A DNA stretch of 64,000 nucleotides from CAKZLS01 sp963701445 (GCA_963701445.1 CAVPAM010000012.1:1-64000); one strand, 5' to 3'; shown: positions 8,831 through 28,293, counted from the stretch's first letter. Numbers and translations: made by a program. The notes: generated by a model from the letters alone, not told the origin.

Positions 8831-9028
8831 ATGGCAAAGACGAACATAGTTCAGTTTATACGCGAAGTCCGGCAGGAGACGGCCCGGGTGACGTGGCCGA
8901 CCCGCAGGGACACGGCCATATCGACGGGGATGGTGTTCCTCATGGTCATCCTCGCATCCGTGTTCTTTCTGGTGGTCGATCAGCTGCTGTCCCTTGGCGT
9001 GCGGTTTTTGCTGAACGTGGGAGTCTAG
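8831..9028 (+). CDS. secE: Preprotein translocase subunit SecE
   Basis: A 65-residue essential SecYEG subunit that clamps SecY in the inner membrane. The short cytoplasmic amphipathic helix carries the family signature EVRQETARVTWPTRRD. It is followed by a single transmembrane segment around MVFLMVILASVFFLVVDQLL. The size is that of the short single-span alphaproteobacterial form rather than the three-span E. coli form. It starts 17 bases after tRNA-Trp and ends 8 bases before nusG, so all are on one transcript. Confidence 0.95.
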   Translation: MAKTNIVQFIREVRQETARVTWPTRRDTAISTGMVFLMVILASVFFLVVDQLLSLGVRFLLNVGV

Positions 9029-9036
9029 AGCCGGTC

Positions 9037-9564
9037 ATGCCCCAATGGTACGTCATTCACGTTTATTCCGGGTTTGAGCGGAAGGTCGCCCAATCCATCG
9101 AGGAGCAGGCCAAGCAGGCCGGCATGGAAGAGCGGATCCTGAAGGTTCTGGTGCCGGTGGAAGAGGTCGTCGAAATGCGCCGCGGCACCAAGGTGAACGC
9201 GGAGCGCAAGTTCTTCCCCGGCTACGTGCTGGTGCAGATGGACATGACCGACGAGACGTGGCATCTCGTCAAGAACACGCCGAAGGTGACGGGGTTTCTT
9301 GGCGGCCGCGGCCGCCCGACGCCCATTTCCGAGACGGAAGCCCAGCGGATCATGCATCAGGTTCAGGAGGGCATCGACCGGCCCAAGCCGGCGATCATCT
9401 TCGAGGTGGGCGAGCAGGTTCGGGTATGCGATGGTCCGTTCACGTCGTTCAGCGGGCTGGTGGAAGACGTGGACGAGGATCGCGCGCGGGTCAAGGTGGC
9501 GGTTTCGATCTTCGGGCGGTCGACGCCGGTGGAACTCGAGTATTCCCAAGTGGAGAAGATGTAG
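9037..9564 (+). CDS. nusG: Transcription termination/antitermination factor NusG
   Basis: A 175-residue factor that binds the RNA polymerase clamp, lowers pausing and links transcription to Rho or to S10 in the ribosome. The NGN domain begins MPQWYVIHVYSGFERKVAQ and contains RKFFPGYVLVQM and FLGGRGRPTP. The KOW domain near the C-terminus contains VGEQVRVCDGPFTSFSGLVE and ends with the typical VELEYSQVEKM. I start at ATG 9037; the open frame extends upstream into secE but that part is not conserved. Confidence 0.96.
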   Translation: MPQWYVIHVYSGFERKVAQSIEEQAKQAGMEERILKVLVPVEEVVEMRRGTKVNAERKFFPGYVLVQMDMTDETWHLVKNTPKVTGFLGGRGRPTPISETEAQRIMHQVQEGIDRPKPAIIFEVGEQVRVCDGPFTSFSGLVEDVDEDRARVKVAVSIFGRSTPVELEYSQVEKM

Positions 9565-9660
9565 CAGAGATCGCGTTCCGGCCTTTCATGGCCCGCGATA
9601 TGGCGATGCCGGCGCGGCCAAGACGGGGCGGACCCGGACGGTTTTGATCGAGGAAAGAAA

Positions 9661-10089
9661 ATGGCGAAGAAAATAACGGGATACATCAAGCTGCAGGTCC
9701 CGGCGGGAAAGGCGAACCCTTCGCCGCCCATCGGCCCCGCCCTTGGTCAGGCGGGTCTGAACATCATGGAGTTCTGCAAGGCGTTCAACGCGGCGACCCA
9801 GAACTTGGAAGAGGGCATGCCGATTCCGGTGGTGATCACGGCCTATGCCGACAGGACGTTCACGTACGTGACGAAGACGGCGCCGGCGAGCTTTCTCCTG
9901 AAGAAAGCCGCGGGCGTGAGCAAGGGCGTCACCAACGTGGGCCGGGAGACCGTGGGCAGCGTAACGCTCGCCCAGGTCAAGGAGATCGCGGAGCAGAAAA
10001 TGGTCGACCTCAATGCCAAGGACCTCGACGGAGCGGTGCGGATGATCACCGGCTCGGCCAAGTCCATGGGCATCGAAGTGGTGGAGTAG
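9661..10089 (+). CDS. rplK: 50S ribosomal protein L11
   Basis: A 142-residue protein of the GTPase-associated centre, binding 23S rRNA with L10 and contacting elongation factors. The N-terminal domain contains the proline-rich SPPIGPALGQAGLNIMEFC, the thiostrepton-contact region. The rRNA-binding C-terminal domain contains TAPASFLLKKAAG and GTA-like contacts. A GAGGAAAGAAA ribosome site directly precedes the ATG. The 96-base gap after nusG has room for an autoregulatory L1 site, but I cannot show one. Confidence 0.96.
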   Translation: MAKKITGYIKLQVPAGKANPSPPIGPALGQAGLNIMEFCKAFNAATQNLEEGMPIPVVITAYADRTFTYVTKTAPASFLLKKAAGVSKGVTNVGRETVGSVTLAQVKEIAEQKMVDLNAKDLDGAVRMITGSAKSMGIEVVE

Positions 10090-10093
10090 AGCA

Positions 10094-10789
10094 ATGGCTA
10101 AGCAGGGCAAGCGGCTGCGGAACGCTTATGAAAAGGTGGATCGCGAGGCGCATTATGATCTTGGCGACGCCATCGGTGTGATCAAGGGACAGGAGCCCAC
10201 CAAGTTCGACCAGACCGTGGAGGTCGCGTTGAACCTGGGCGTGGATCCGCGTCACGCGGATCAGATGGTGCGTGGCATGGTTTCCCTGCCGCATGGGACC
10301 GGCAAGAGCGTGCGCATCGCCGTGTTCGCCAAGGGCGACAAGGCGGAGGCCGCCAAGGCCGCGGGCGCCGATATCGTCGGCGCCGAGGATCTGATGGAGC
10401 AGGTCCAGAAGGGCCAGATCGATTTCGACCGCTGCATCGCCACCCCCGACATGATGGCGGTGGTGGGGCGGCTCGGCAAGATCCTCGGTCCCCGGGGACT
10501 GATGCCGAACCCCAAATTGGGGACGGTGACCCCGGACGTGGCGGCGGCCGTGAGGGCGGCCAAGGCCGGCCAGGTGGAATTCCGCGTCGAGAAGGCCGGC
10601 ATCATTCACGGCGGCGTGGGCAAGATCAGCTTTTCGGACAGCGTGCTGGCGGAGAACATCCGTGCCTTCGTCAACGCGGTGGTGAAGGCCAAGCCGGCCG
10701 GCGCGAAGGGAACCTACCTGAAACGGATCAGTCTCAGCTCCACCATGGGGCCGGGTCTGAAGGTGAACGTCGCCAGCGTGACCGAATAG
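10094..10789 (+). CDS. rplA: 50S ribosomal protein L1
   Basis: A 231-residue L1-stalk protein that also acts as translational repressor of its operon in characterised bacteria. The two-domain fold is marked by EVALNLGVDPRHADQMVRG and the RNA-binding signature GPRGLMPNPKLGTVTPD. The start is four bases after the rplK stop, so translation is probably coupled. Its stop codon lies inside a 15-base tandem duplication (10777-10806). Confidence 0.96.
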   Translation: MAKQGKRLRNAYEKVDREAHYDLGDAIGVIKGQEPTKFDQTVEVALNLGVDPRHADQMVRGMVSLPHGTGKSVRIAVFAKGDKAEAAKAAGADIVGAEDLMEQVQKGQIDFDRCIATPDMMAVVGRLGKILGPRGLMPNPKLGTVTPDVAAAVRAAKAGQVEFRVEKAGIIHGGVGKISFSDSVLAENIRAFVNAVVKAKPAGAKGTYLKRISLSSTMGPGLKVNVASVTE

Positions 10790-10806
10790 GACGTGACCGA
10801 ATAGGA
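10777..10806 (+). repeat. 15-base perfect tandem duplication across the rplA stop codon
   Basis: CGTGACCGAATAGGA occurs at 10777-10791 and again at 10792-10806 without a gap. The first copy encodes the last residues of L1 and its TAG stop. The second copy is untranslated. The exact match suggests a recent slippage event. Confidence 0.9.
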
Positions 10807-11133
10807 TTTGCGAGTTTTTTGATTTACCGCCTTGCCGCCACGGCGCGGCGAGCGGTGGAGGGAGCGGGCTCGATGGCCCGTTCCGGCCTGTCCAAGACTG
10901 CAGGTGCCGGTCGGGAACCGAGTTCCCGGTCCGGCGTAAAGGACGCGTCGCCTGCATAGACGGTGTCAAAGCAAGTTGCGAGTTGACCTCTCAAGGGTGG
11001 TGGCGAGCGGCGCACCGGACAGGAAAGCAGGCCCGAGGGCGAGCCGGGTTGGATCGCGCGAGGGGCTTTTCGACGGACGCCCACGGCCGTTCCGGTATTC
11101 CAGACGGCACGGGCACTAAGATGGAGATAAGCG
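10807..11133 (+). ncRNA. Probable L10 leader region upstream of rplJ
   Basis: No gene is seen in these 327 bases between rplA and rplJ. In most bacteria this gap holds the L10 leader, an mRNA structure bound by L10-(L12)4 that represses rplJL translation. The region is G+C-rich with many potential helices and ends in GATGGAGATAAGCG before the GTG start. I did not derive a full fold, so the call rests mainly on position and length. A promoter may also be present; none stands out. Confidence 0.5.
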
Positions 11134-11652
11134 GTGGACCGAACGCAGAAGGAAGACCTGGTCGCGGAAATGCACCAGATGTTCAGCGGAACCGCTGTCG
11201 TTGTCGTCACCCATTACACGGGACTGACAGTCGCCGAGATCAGCGCGCTCAGGGCTAAGATGCGGGAACAGGGGGCCGGGTTCAAGGTAACCAAGAACCG
11301 GCTCACCCGCCTCGCGCTCGACGGCACGCCCTATCAGGGACTGTCCGACCTGTTTACCGGGCCGACGGCGATCGCATACTCGGACGATCCGGTGGCGGCA
11401 CCGAAGGTGGCGGCCGATTTCGCCAAAACCAATCCCAAGCTCGTTCTGCTTGGCGGCGGGCTTGGCGACAAGGTTCTCGACGTCGACGGCGTCAAGAACT
11501 TGGCGACACTGCCGTCGCTGGACGAAATCAGGGCCAAGCTGGTTGGTCTCCTCAATGCTCCGGCCACCAAGGTGGCGGGCGTATTGCAGGCTCCGGCCGG
11601 ACAGATCGCCCGCGTACTGGCCGCCCGCGCGGAGCAGATGCCGGCCGAGTAA
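11134..11652 (+). CDS. rplJ: 50S ribosomal protein L10
   Basis: A 172-residue base of the L7/L12 stalk. It starts with GTG (VDRTQKEDLV), preceded by GGAGATAA. The N-terminal rRNA-binding domain contains VVVTHYTGLTVAEISALRAK and FKVTKNRLTRLAL. The C-terminal helix that carries the L7/L12 dimers covers roughly the last 40 residues, with LLNAPATKVAGVLQAP before it. In known systems L10 represses its own mRNA, which suits the long leader upstream. Confidence 0.95.
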   Translation: MDRTQKEDLVAEMHQMFSGTAVVVVTHYTGLTVAEISALRAKMREQGAGFKVTKNRLTRLALDGTPYQGLSDLFTGPTAIAYSDDPVAAPKVAADFAKTNPKLVLLGGGLGDKVLDVDGVKNLATLPSLDEIRAKLVGLLNAPATKVAGVLQAPAGQIARVLAARAEQMPAE

Positions 11653-11703
11653 CACCCAAGCTGAAGTCATACGCATAGAGCATAATCCAAGGAGAACGAG
11701 AAA

Positions 11704-12081
11704 ATGGCCGATTTGGAAAAGATCGCCGAGACCCTGTCCAGCCTCACCGTGATCGAGGCGGCGGAATTGAGCAAGATGTTGGAAGAGAAGTGGGGCGTTT
11801 CCGCCGCGGCGCCAGTCGCGGCCGTCGCGGCCGCGGGAGCGGCTCCGGCCGCCGAGGCCGCCGAGGAGCAGACCGAGTTCAACGTCATCCTGGCGACGGT
11901 CGGCGAAAAGAAGATCAACGTCATCAAGGAAGTCCGGGCGATGACGGGCCTGGGCCTGAAGGAAGCCAAGGATCTGGTGGAATCCGCGCCCGCGACCGTG
12001 AAGGAAGCGTGCAAGAAGGAAGAAGCCGCCGAAATGAAGGCGAAACTGGAAGCCGTTGGCGCCACGGTCGAGATAAAGTGA
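11704..12081 (+). CDS. rplL: 50S ribosomal protein L7/L12
   Basis: A 125-residue stalk protein, present in several copies per ribosome, that recruits and activates translational GTPases. The N-terminal dimerisation helices (LEKIAETLSSLTVIEAAELS) are followed by a hinge of nearly pure Ala/Pro/Val/Gly around residues 36-57. The globular C-terminal domain contains the factor-binding helix KKINVIKEVRAMTGLGLKEA. The ribosome site is AAGGAGAACGAGAAA. A strong hairpin downstream probably lowers read-through into rpoB. Confidence 0.96.
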   Translation: MADLEKIAETLSSLTVIEAAELSKMLEEKWGVSAAAPVAAVAAAGAAPAAEAAEEQTEFNVILATVGEKKINVIKEVRAMTGLGLKEAKDLVESAPATVKEACKKEEAAEMKAKLEAVGATVEIK

Positions 12082-12152
12082 GCGTGACCCGCATGACGAC
12101 GCTTGGTATTTGACCCCGCGGTCGTTATATCAAGAGTCAAGAGAAAATATTT

Positions 12153-12182
12153 CGCTGCCGCCGGCGGTCGCCGGCGGCAGCG
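12153..12182 (+). terminator. Perfect GC-rich hairpin between rplL and rpoB (attenuator or processing site)
   Basis: CGCTGCCGCCGGCG (12153-12166) is followed after GT by its exact reverse complement at 12169-12182, then by TTATTCTTTCG. The stem is 14 base pairs before loop relaxation. The U-tract is short and broken, so termination would be partial. In E. coli the same gap holds an attenuator and an RNase III site that set the ratio of stalk protein to polymerase. The remaining bases to 12382 hold no gene; GAGGATCATCG precedes the rpoB start. Confidence 0.7.
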
Positions 12183-12382
12183 TTATTCTTTCGTTTCCGC
12201 CCGTATAGGCCATGCCGCGGCCGGGACAGCGGAAGCGGACAGTCAGTGTGGAGGCCTCTTCGAAGCGCGTCTTCGAAGGCCGGATAGGGTGTCCATGCGA
12301 AATCTGGTGACCTTCCCCAATCGGCTGCGGCGGTCGGATTCGGGAGCGGTCAAGCGGCGAAATCCAAGAATGAGGATCATCG

Positions 12383-16540
<4,158 letters not shown>

Positions 16541-16590
16541 TCCGGCGATCGACGCCGTAAGCTGAATCGCCGGTACGAGGAGACGATCGC

Positions 16591-20799
<4,209 letters not shown>

Positions 20800-20880
20800 G
20801 GGATTCCGCGGTCAAACAGGCCTTTCGGACGCATCAAAGGGGTTTTGCCAAATTGAGCGTGGCGGCCCCTTGATTGCGGC

Positions 20881-20909
20881 TTGACTGGGTAGGCGCCCGT
20901 CCCTAGTAT
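20881..20909 (+). promoter_or_regulatory. Strong sigma-70-type promoter of the rpsL (str) operon
   Basis: TTGACT at 20881-20886 and TAGTAT at 20904-20909 are separated by exactly 17 bases. Each box matches the consensus at five or four positions. Initiation near 20916 would give a leader of about 215 bases before rpsL. Just upstream, ATCAAAGGGG (20832-20841) and CCCCTTGAT (20867-20875) can pair and could form a weak terminator for rpoC. Confidence 0.75.
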
Positions 20910-20975
20910 GCGCTCCTCTCCGCAGAGGCACTGGTGGTGGGCTTATTTCGGTCCAGACGCAGTGCCTCGTTTGAG

Positions 20976-21042
20976 ACAAAAACATGTTAACTGGCGCCCG
21001 CCTCCAAACATCGGGACATGTGGTTTGGAGGTCGGTTTTTGT
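20976..21042 (+). promoter_or_regulatory. Attenuator-like hairpin in the rpsL leader
   Basis: CCTCCAAAC (21001-21009) pairs with GTTTGGAGG (21023-21031) around a 13-base loop, followed by TCGG and five Ts (21036-21040): the form of an intrinsic terminator. It lies about 90 bases before the rpsL start, in the untranslated leader. An upstream ACAAAAAC (20976-20983) is the exact complement of GTTTTTGT (21035-21042) and could sequester the U-tract as an outer stem. Control by attenuation is inference from the pairing alone. Confidence 0.55.
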
Positions 21043-21132
21043 GTTCGCTTCACTGCCGGATTCAGAATTCGGCGGCGGCGCACGGAGCCAAAGGAAAGGG
21101 TGCCCGGAATTGAAGCTCCGGGCGTAAAAGGA

Positions 21133-21504
21133 ATGCCGACGGTCAATCAGCTGGTTCGCAAGCCGCGAAAGTCGCCGCCGACACGGAACAAGGTTCCGGC
21201 GTTGGAGGCTTCGCCGCAGAAGCGCGGCGTTTGCACGCGCGTCTACACGACAACACCGAAAAAGCCGAACTCGGCGCTGCGCAAGGTCGCGCGCGTTCGC
21301 CTGACGAACGGTTTCGAGGTGACCAGCTATATCCCGGGCGAGGGCCATAACCTTCAGGAACATTCGGTGGTGCTGATCCGCGGCGGCCGCGTCAAGGATC
21401 TGCCGGGCGTGCGGTATCACGTCATTCGCGGCACCCTCGATACGCAAGGCGTCTCGGATCGCCGTCAAAGGCGCTCCAAGTACGGCGCCAAGCGGCCTAA
21501 GTAA
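21133..21504 (+). CDS. rpsL: 30S ribosomal protein S12
   Basis: A 123-residue decoding-centre protein starting MPTVNQLVRKPR. The streptomycin-sensitive lysines are present in TTPKKPNSALRKV and GGRVKDLPGVRYH. The aspartate in the latter is the one methylthiolated by RimO in bacteria that have it. It starts at ATG 21133 after AAAAGGA. The upstream open frame to 20908 covers the leader and is not conserved. It is the first gene of the second transcription unit. Confidence 0.97.
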   Translation: MPTVNQLVRKPRKSPPTRNKVPALEASPQKRGVCTRVYTTTPKKPNSALRKVARVRLTNGFEVTSYIPGEGHNLQEHSVVLIRGGRVKDLPGVRYHVIRGTLDTQGVSDRRQRRSKYGAKRPK

Positions 21505-21516
21505 GGGGACCAAGTC

Positions 21517-21987
21517 ATGTCACGCCGTCGCGCCGCCGAAAAACGCGATATCCTGCCGGACCCCAAGTACGGGGACGTCATGCTGACGAAATTCACCAAT
21601 GGCCTCATGCGCGGGGGACGCAAGTCCGCCGCCGAACGGATCATGTATGGGGCGTTGGACGTGATGGAAAAGAAGACCCGTCAAGATCCGCTAAAGCTGT
21701 TTCACGAAGCCCTGGAAAACGTAAAGCCGATGCTCGAGGTTCGCTCCCGCCGGGTGGGTGGCGCGACCTATCAGGTACCCATCGAGGTGCGAGCGAACCG
21801 TCGGTTGTCGCTGGCGATCCGGTGGACAATCGATCTCTCGAGAAAGCGGTCTGAAAACACGATGGTGGATCGCCTCGCCGGCGAGCTGCTTGACGCGGCG
21901 AACGGCCGTGGCGCGGCCGTCAAGAAACGCGAAGACACACACCGGATGGCGGAGGCCAACAAGGCTTTCTCCCATTACCGCTGGTAA
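21517..21987 (+). CDS. rpsG: 30S ribosomal protein S7
   Basis: A 156-residue primary assembly protein of the 30S head that contacts E-site tRNA. It shows SRRRAAEKRDILPDPKYGD at the start, KPMLEVRSRRVGGATYQVP in the beta-hairpin arm, and ends TKEDTHRMAEANKAFSHY-like (KREDTHRMAEANKAFSHYRW). The start is 12 bases after the rpsL stop, with a GGGGACC site. In characterised str operons S7 is the repressor. Confidence 0.97.
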   Translation: MSRRRAAEKRDILPDPKYGDVMLTKFTNGLMRGGRKSAAERIMYGALDVMEKKTRQDPLKLFHEALENVKPMLEVRSRRVGGATYQVPIEVRANRRLSLAIRWTIDLSRKRSENTMVDRLAGELLDAANGRGAAVKKREDTHRMAEANKAFSHYRW

Positions 21988-22010
21988 TCCCTGGTAGACC
22001 GAAGAAAACG

Positions 22011-24089
<2,079 letters not shown>

Positions 24090-24124
24090 CGAACCTCGAA
24101 GACTAGAAGACGGAGCGAGGAAAG

Positions 24125-25315
<1,191 letters not shown>

Positions 25316-25369
25316 GAAGAAGGGCGGCGCCGTCATTTCGACGGCAAGCCGGAAAAGCGGGCTGAAGGC

Positions 25370-25678
25370 ATGGAAAATCAAAATATACGAATAGGCCTCA
25401 AGGCGTTCGATCATCGCGTGCTGGACCAGTCCGCCCGCGAGATCGTCAACACGGCCCGGCGAACCGGGGCGCAGGTCCGCGGCCCGATTCCGCTTCCGAC
25501 CAGGATCGACAAGTACACCGTGCTGAGGTCGCCGCATATCGACAAGAAGGCCCGTGAGCAGTTCGAAATTCGGACACACAAGCGGGTTCTGGATATCATC
25601 GACCCGACGCCGCAAACCGTGGATGCACTCATGAAGCTCGATCTCGCCTCCGGCGTGGACGTCGAGATCAAGCTTTAG
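25370..25678 (+). CDS. rpsJ: 30S ribosomal protein S10 (NusE)
   Basis: A 102-residue 30S head protein that also serves as NusE in antitermination with NusB and binds the NusG KOW domain. Recognisable blocks are IRIGLKAFDHRVLDQSAREI, GPIPLPTRIDKYTVLRSPH and KKAREQFEIRTHKR. The loop region RTGAQVRGP that enters the ribosome is intact. It is the first gene of the S10 cluster. A small hairpin (CCGTC-ATTTC-GACGG) lies in the leader, of unknown meaning. Confidence 0.97.
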   Translation: MENQNIRIGLKAFDHRVLDQSAREIVNTARRTGAQVRGPIPLPTRIDKYTVLRSPHIDKKAREQFEIRTHKRVLDIIDPTPQTVDALMKLDLASGVDVEIKL

Positions 25679-25690
25679 GAACCGCCTGAA

Positions 25691-26503
25691 ATGCGTACCG
25701 GACTCATTGCCCAAAAGCTTGGAATGTCGCATGTCTTCATGGAGACGGGGGCTCACGTGCCCGTCACCGTCTTGAAGGTCGACGGTTGCCAGGTTGTTGC
25801 CAACCGGACCGAGGAGTCGAACGGCTACACCGCCGTGCAGCTCGGAGTCGGGACGGCCAAGGTGAAAAACGTCACGAAGCCCCAGCGGGGTCATTTCAGC
25901 AAGGCCAAGGTCGAGCCGAAGCAGAAACTGGCTGAGTTCCGGGTGAGCGCCGACGCGTTGATCGACGTGGGTACGGAACTGTCGGTCGAGCATTTCGTGC
26001 CGGGACAGTTCGTGGACGCCACGGGTATCTCCATCGGCAAGGGGTTCGCGGGCGGCATGAAACGGCACGGTTTCTCGGGTCTCCGGGCTTCGCACGGTGT
26101 CTCGTTGAGTCACCGGAGTCTCGGCTCCACCGGTCAGTGTCAGGACCCGGGACGGGTGTTCAAGGGAAAGAAAATGGCGGGTCACATGGGCGACCGCCAG
26201 GTCACGGCGCAGAACCTCGAGGTGGTGGAGACCGATGCCGCCCGGGGACTGATCCTCGTCAAGGGCGCGATCCCCGGTTCCAAGGGCGGCTATATCCTGC
26301 TCAAGGACGCGGTCAAAAAGCCCCTCCCGGAGGGTGTGCCGTTTCCGGCGGGTATCGTGACCGCTCCCGACTCCGAGGCTCCCGCCGAACAGGCGGCGCC
26401 GGATGCCGCGCCGGATACCGCGGTTGAACAGGCTGTCAACGAACAAGGCGCGGCGCCGGAGCCGGCGGGAAGCGCCGAGCCGGCGAGCGAGAGCAAGGAA
26501 TAG
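25691..26503 (+). CDS. rplC: 50S ribosomal protein L3 with long C-terminal tail
   Basis: An early-assembly protein near the peptidyl transferase centre. The core is standard, with MRTGLIAQKLGMSHVFMETG at the start and the glutamine-methylation context GSTGQCQDPGRVFKGKKMAG. At 270 residues it is about 60 longer than the E. coli protein. The excess is a C-terminal tail after about residue 215, rich in Ala, Pro and Glu, ending SAEPASESKE. Tails of this kind occur in alphaproteobacterial L3, and this one seems long. Translation continues in order into rplD six bases later. Confidence 0.96.
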   Translation: MRTGLIAQKLGMSHVFMETGAHVPVTVLKVDGCQVVANRTEESNGYTAVQLGVGTAKVKNVTKPQRGHFSKAKVEPKQKLAEFRVSADALIDVGTELSVEHFVPGQFVDATGISIGKGFAGGMKRHGFSGLRASHGVSLSHRSLGSTGQCQDPGRVFKGKKMAGHMGDRQVTAQNLEVVETDAARGLILVKGAIPGSKGGYILLKDAVKKPLPEGVPFPAGIVTAPDSEAPAEQAAPDAAPDTAVEQAVNEQGAAPEPAGSAEPASESKE

Positions 26504-26509
26504 GCCGTT

Positions 26510-27130
26510 ATGCAGTGTGACGTTGTCAACCTCGATAACGAGAAGGTCGGCACCATCGAGTTGTTGGACTCGGTGTTCGCGGTCGACGTGCGGCCGGACA
26601 TCCTGGCGCGTGCCGTGAAGTGGCAGTTGGCAAGGCGCCGGGCGGGAACGCACAAGACCAAGGGTCGCAGCGAGGTGTCCGGTACCTCGGCGAAGCCGTT
26701 CCGGCAGAAGGGAACGGGCCGCGCCCGTCAGGGATCCCTGAAGGGGCCCCATCAGCGGGGCGGCGGCGTGGTTTTCGGGCCGGTCCCGCGCGACCATTCT
26801 CATGATTTGCCGAAGAAGGTGCGCAGGCTCGCCCTGAAATCGGCGCTCTCGGCGAAACGCGAGGCCGGCGAGCTCGTCATCATCGAAAAGGCGGAACTGC
26901 CGGAGGCCAAGACCAAGGCTCTGGCCCTGAGCGCCGAGAAGCTGGGCTGGCGGGGCGCCCTGATCATCGACGGCGAGGGGTTCGAGGCCAATTTTTCCCG
27001 GGCGGCGAGGAACATCGGCGGGCTCGATCTTCTGCCTTCGCGCGGCGCCAACGTTTACGACATTCTGCGTCACAAGCAGCTCGTCCTGACCAGGGCCGCT
27101 GTCGACCAACTGGTGGATCGGTTGTCATGA
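26510..27130 (+). CDS. rplD: 50S ribosomal protein L4
   Basis: A 206-residue protein whose loop lines the exit tunnel and which, in enterobacteria, represses the S10 operon. The tunnel loop is visible as SEVSGTSAKPFRQKGTGRAR followed by GPHQRGGGVVFGP. No macrolide-resistance type change is evident in the KGTGRAR segment. Its stop overlaps the rplW start by four bases (ATGA), indicating coupling. Confidence 0.97.
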   Translation: MQCDVVNLDNEKVGTIELLDSVFAVDVRPDILARAVKWQLARRRAGTHKTKGRSEVSGTSAKPFRQKGTGRARQGSLKGPHQRGGGVVFGPVPRDHSHDLPKKVRRLALKSALSAKREAGELVIIEKAELPEAKTKALALSAEKLGWRGALIIDGEGFEANFSRAARNIGGLDLLPSRGANVYDILRHKQLVLTRAAVDQLVDRLS

Positions 27131-27453
27131 GTAAGCCTCGTCCAAAACAGATTGTGACGGTCAGCGATCAGCGGAAGTACGAAATCATCCGCCGCCCGGT
27201 GATCACGGAAAAGGCGACGCTGCTGAGCGCCTTCAATCAGGTGACGTTCATGGTGGCGCCGGATGCGACCAAGCCGGAGATCAAGGCCGCGGTCGAGGAT
27301 CTCTTCAAGGTGAAGGTCAAGGGCGTGAATACCATTCGGCAACAGGGCAAGGTCAAACGGTTCCGCGGGCGGAAAGGCACGCGCGTGGAGACCAAGAAGG
27401 CCGTGGTGACCCTCGTCGAGGGCCATTCCATCGATATCACCACCGGCGTCTAG
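27127..27453 (+). CDS. rplW: 50S ribosomal protein L23
   Basis: A 108-residue protein at the tunnel exit, docking site for trigger factor and SRP. The family blocks are YEIIRRPVITEKATLLS and VEDLFKVKVKGVNTIRQQGK. The N-terminus is about ten residues longer than in E. coli. It overlaps rplD by four bases. Confidence 0.96.
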   Translation: MSKPRPKQIVTVSDQRKYEIIRRPVITEKATLLSAFNQVTFMVAPDATKPEIKAAVEDLFKVKVKGVNTIRQQGKVKRFRGRKGTRVETKKAVVTLVEGHSIDITTGV

Positions 27454-27462
27454 AGGGCGGGC

Positions 27463-28293
27463 ATGGCACTTAAGCAACACAAACCGACGAGCCCGGGACA
27501 GCGCGGACTTGTCCTGGTCGATCGTTCGGCCCTTTGGAAGGGTAAGCCGGAGCGGTCCCTGACCGAGGGCTTGACCGGCAAGGGCGGACGCAACAACCTG
27601 GGACGCATTACCGCGCGTCGCCGGGGTGGCGGGCATAAGCGGCGCTACCGGATCGTCGATTTCAAACGCAACAAGTTCGACGTCCCCGCGACCGTGGAGC
27701 GGCTGGAATACGATCCCAACCGGACGGCGTTCATCGCCCTGATCCGTTACGAGGACGGCGAACTGGCGTATATTCTCGCGCCCCAGCGGCTTGAGGTGGG
27801 CGATCAGGTGACGGCCGGACGCGGCGCCGACATCAAGCCCGGTAACGCGCTGCCGCTGCAGAACATTCCGGTCGGCACGATCATTCACAACGTCGAGATG
27901 AAAATCGGCAAGGGCGGCCAGATCGCCCGTTCTGCGGGGACCTACGCCCAGGTCATCGGCAAGGATCAGGGTTACGCGCAGCTCCGGTTGAATTCGGGCG
28001 AACTGCGCATGGTTCGGGCCGAGTGCATGGCCACCATCGGCGCGGTCTCCAATCCGGACCAGCAGAACATCAAGCTGGGCAAGGCGGGACGCAAGCGCTG
28101 GCTGGGCAAGAGACCATCGGTTCGTGGTGTCGCCATGAACCCCATCGATCACCCCCATGGCGGTGGCGAGGGAAAGACGTCCGGAGGTCGCCATCCGGTG
28201 ACCCCCTGGGGCGTGCCCACGAAGGGCAAGCGTACGCGTAACAACAAGAAGACGGACTCGCTGATCATGCGGCGCCGTCACAGAGCCAAGTAG
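27463..28293 (+). CDS. rplB: 50S ribosomal protein L2
   Basis: A 276-residue protein needed for subunit association and peptidyl transferase activity. It starts MALKQHKPTSPGQRG. The histidine-bearing loop near the peptidyl transferase centre is VAMNPIDHPHGGGEGKT, and the RNA-binding core contains GGGHKRRYRIVDFKRNK. It ends in a basic TDSLIMRRRHRAK. The start is nine bases after rplW. Confidence 0.97.
   Translation: MALKQHKPTSPGQRGLVLVDRSALWKGKPERSLTEGLTGKGGRNNLGRITARRRGGGHKRRYRIVDFKRNKFDVPATVERLEYDPNRTAFIALIRYEDGELAYILAPQRLEVGDQVTAGRGADIKPGNALPLQNIPVGTIIHNVEMKIGKGGQIARSAGTYAQVIGKDQGYAQLRLNSGELRMVRAECMATIGAVSNPDQQNIKLGKAGRKRWLGKRPSVRGVAMNPIDHPHGGGEGKTSGGRHPVTPWGVPTKGKRTRNNKKTDSLIMRRRHRAK

Noticed and set aside
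9565..9660. L1 autoregulatory site before rplK
   Set aside because: The gap is the right place, but I could not identify the paired elements of a known L1 site with confidence.
25316..25369. S10 leader-type regulatory structure before rpsJ
   Set aside because: Only one small hairpin fits in 54 bases. The known S10 leader is longer and mostly found in gammaproteobacteria.
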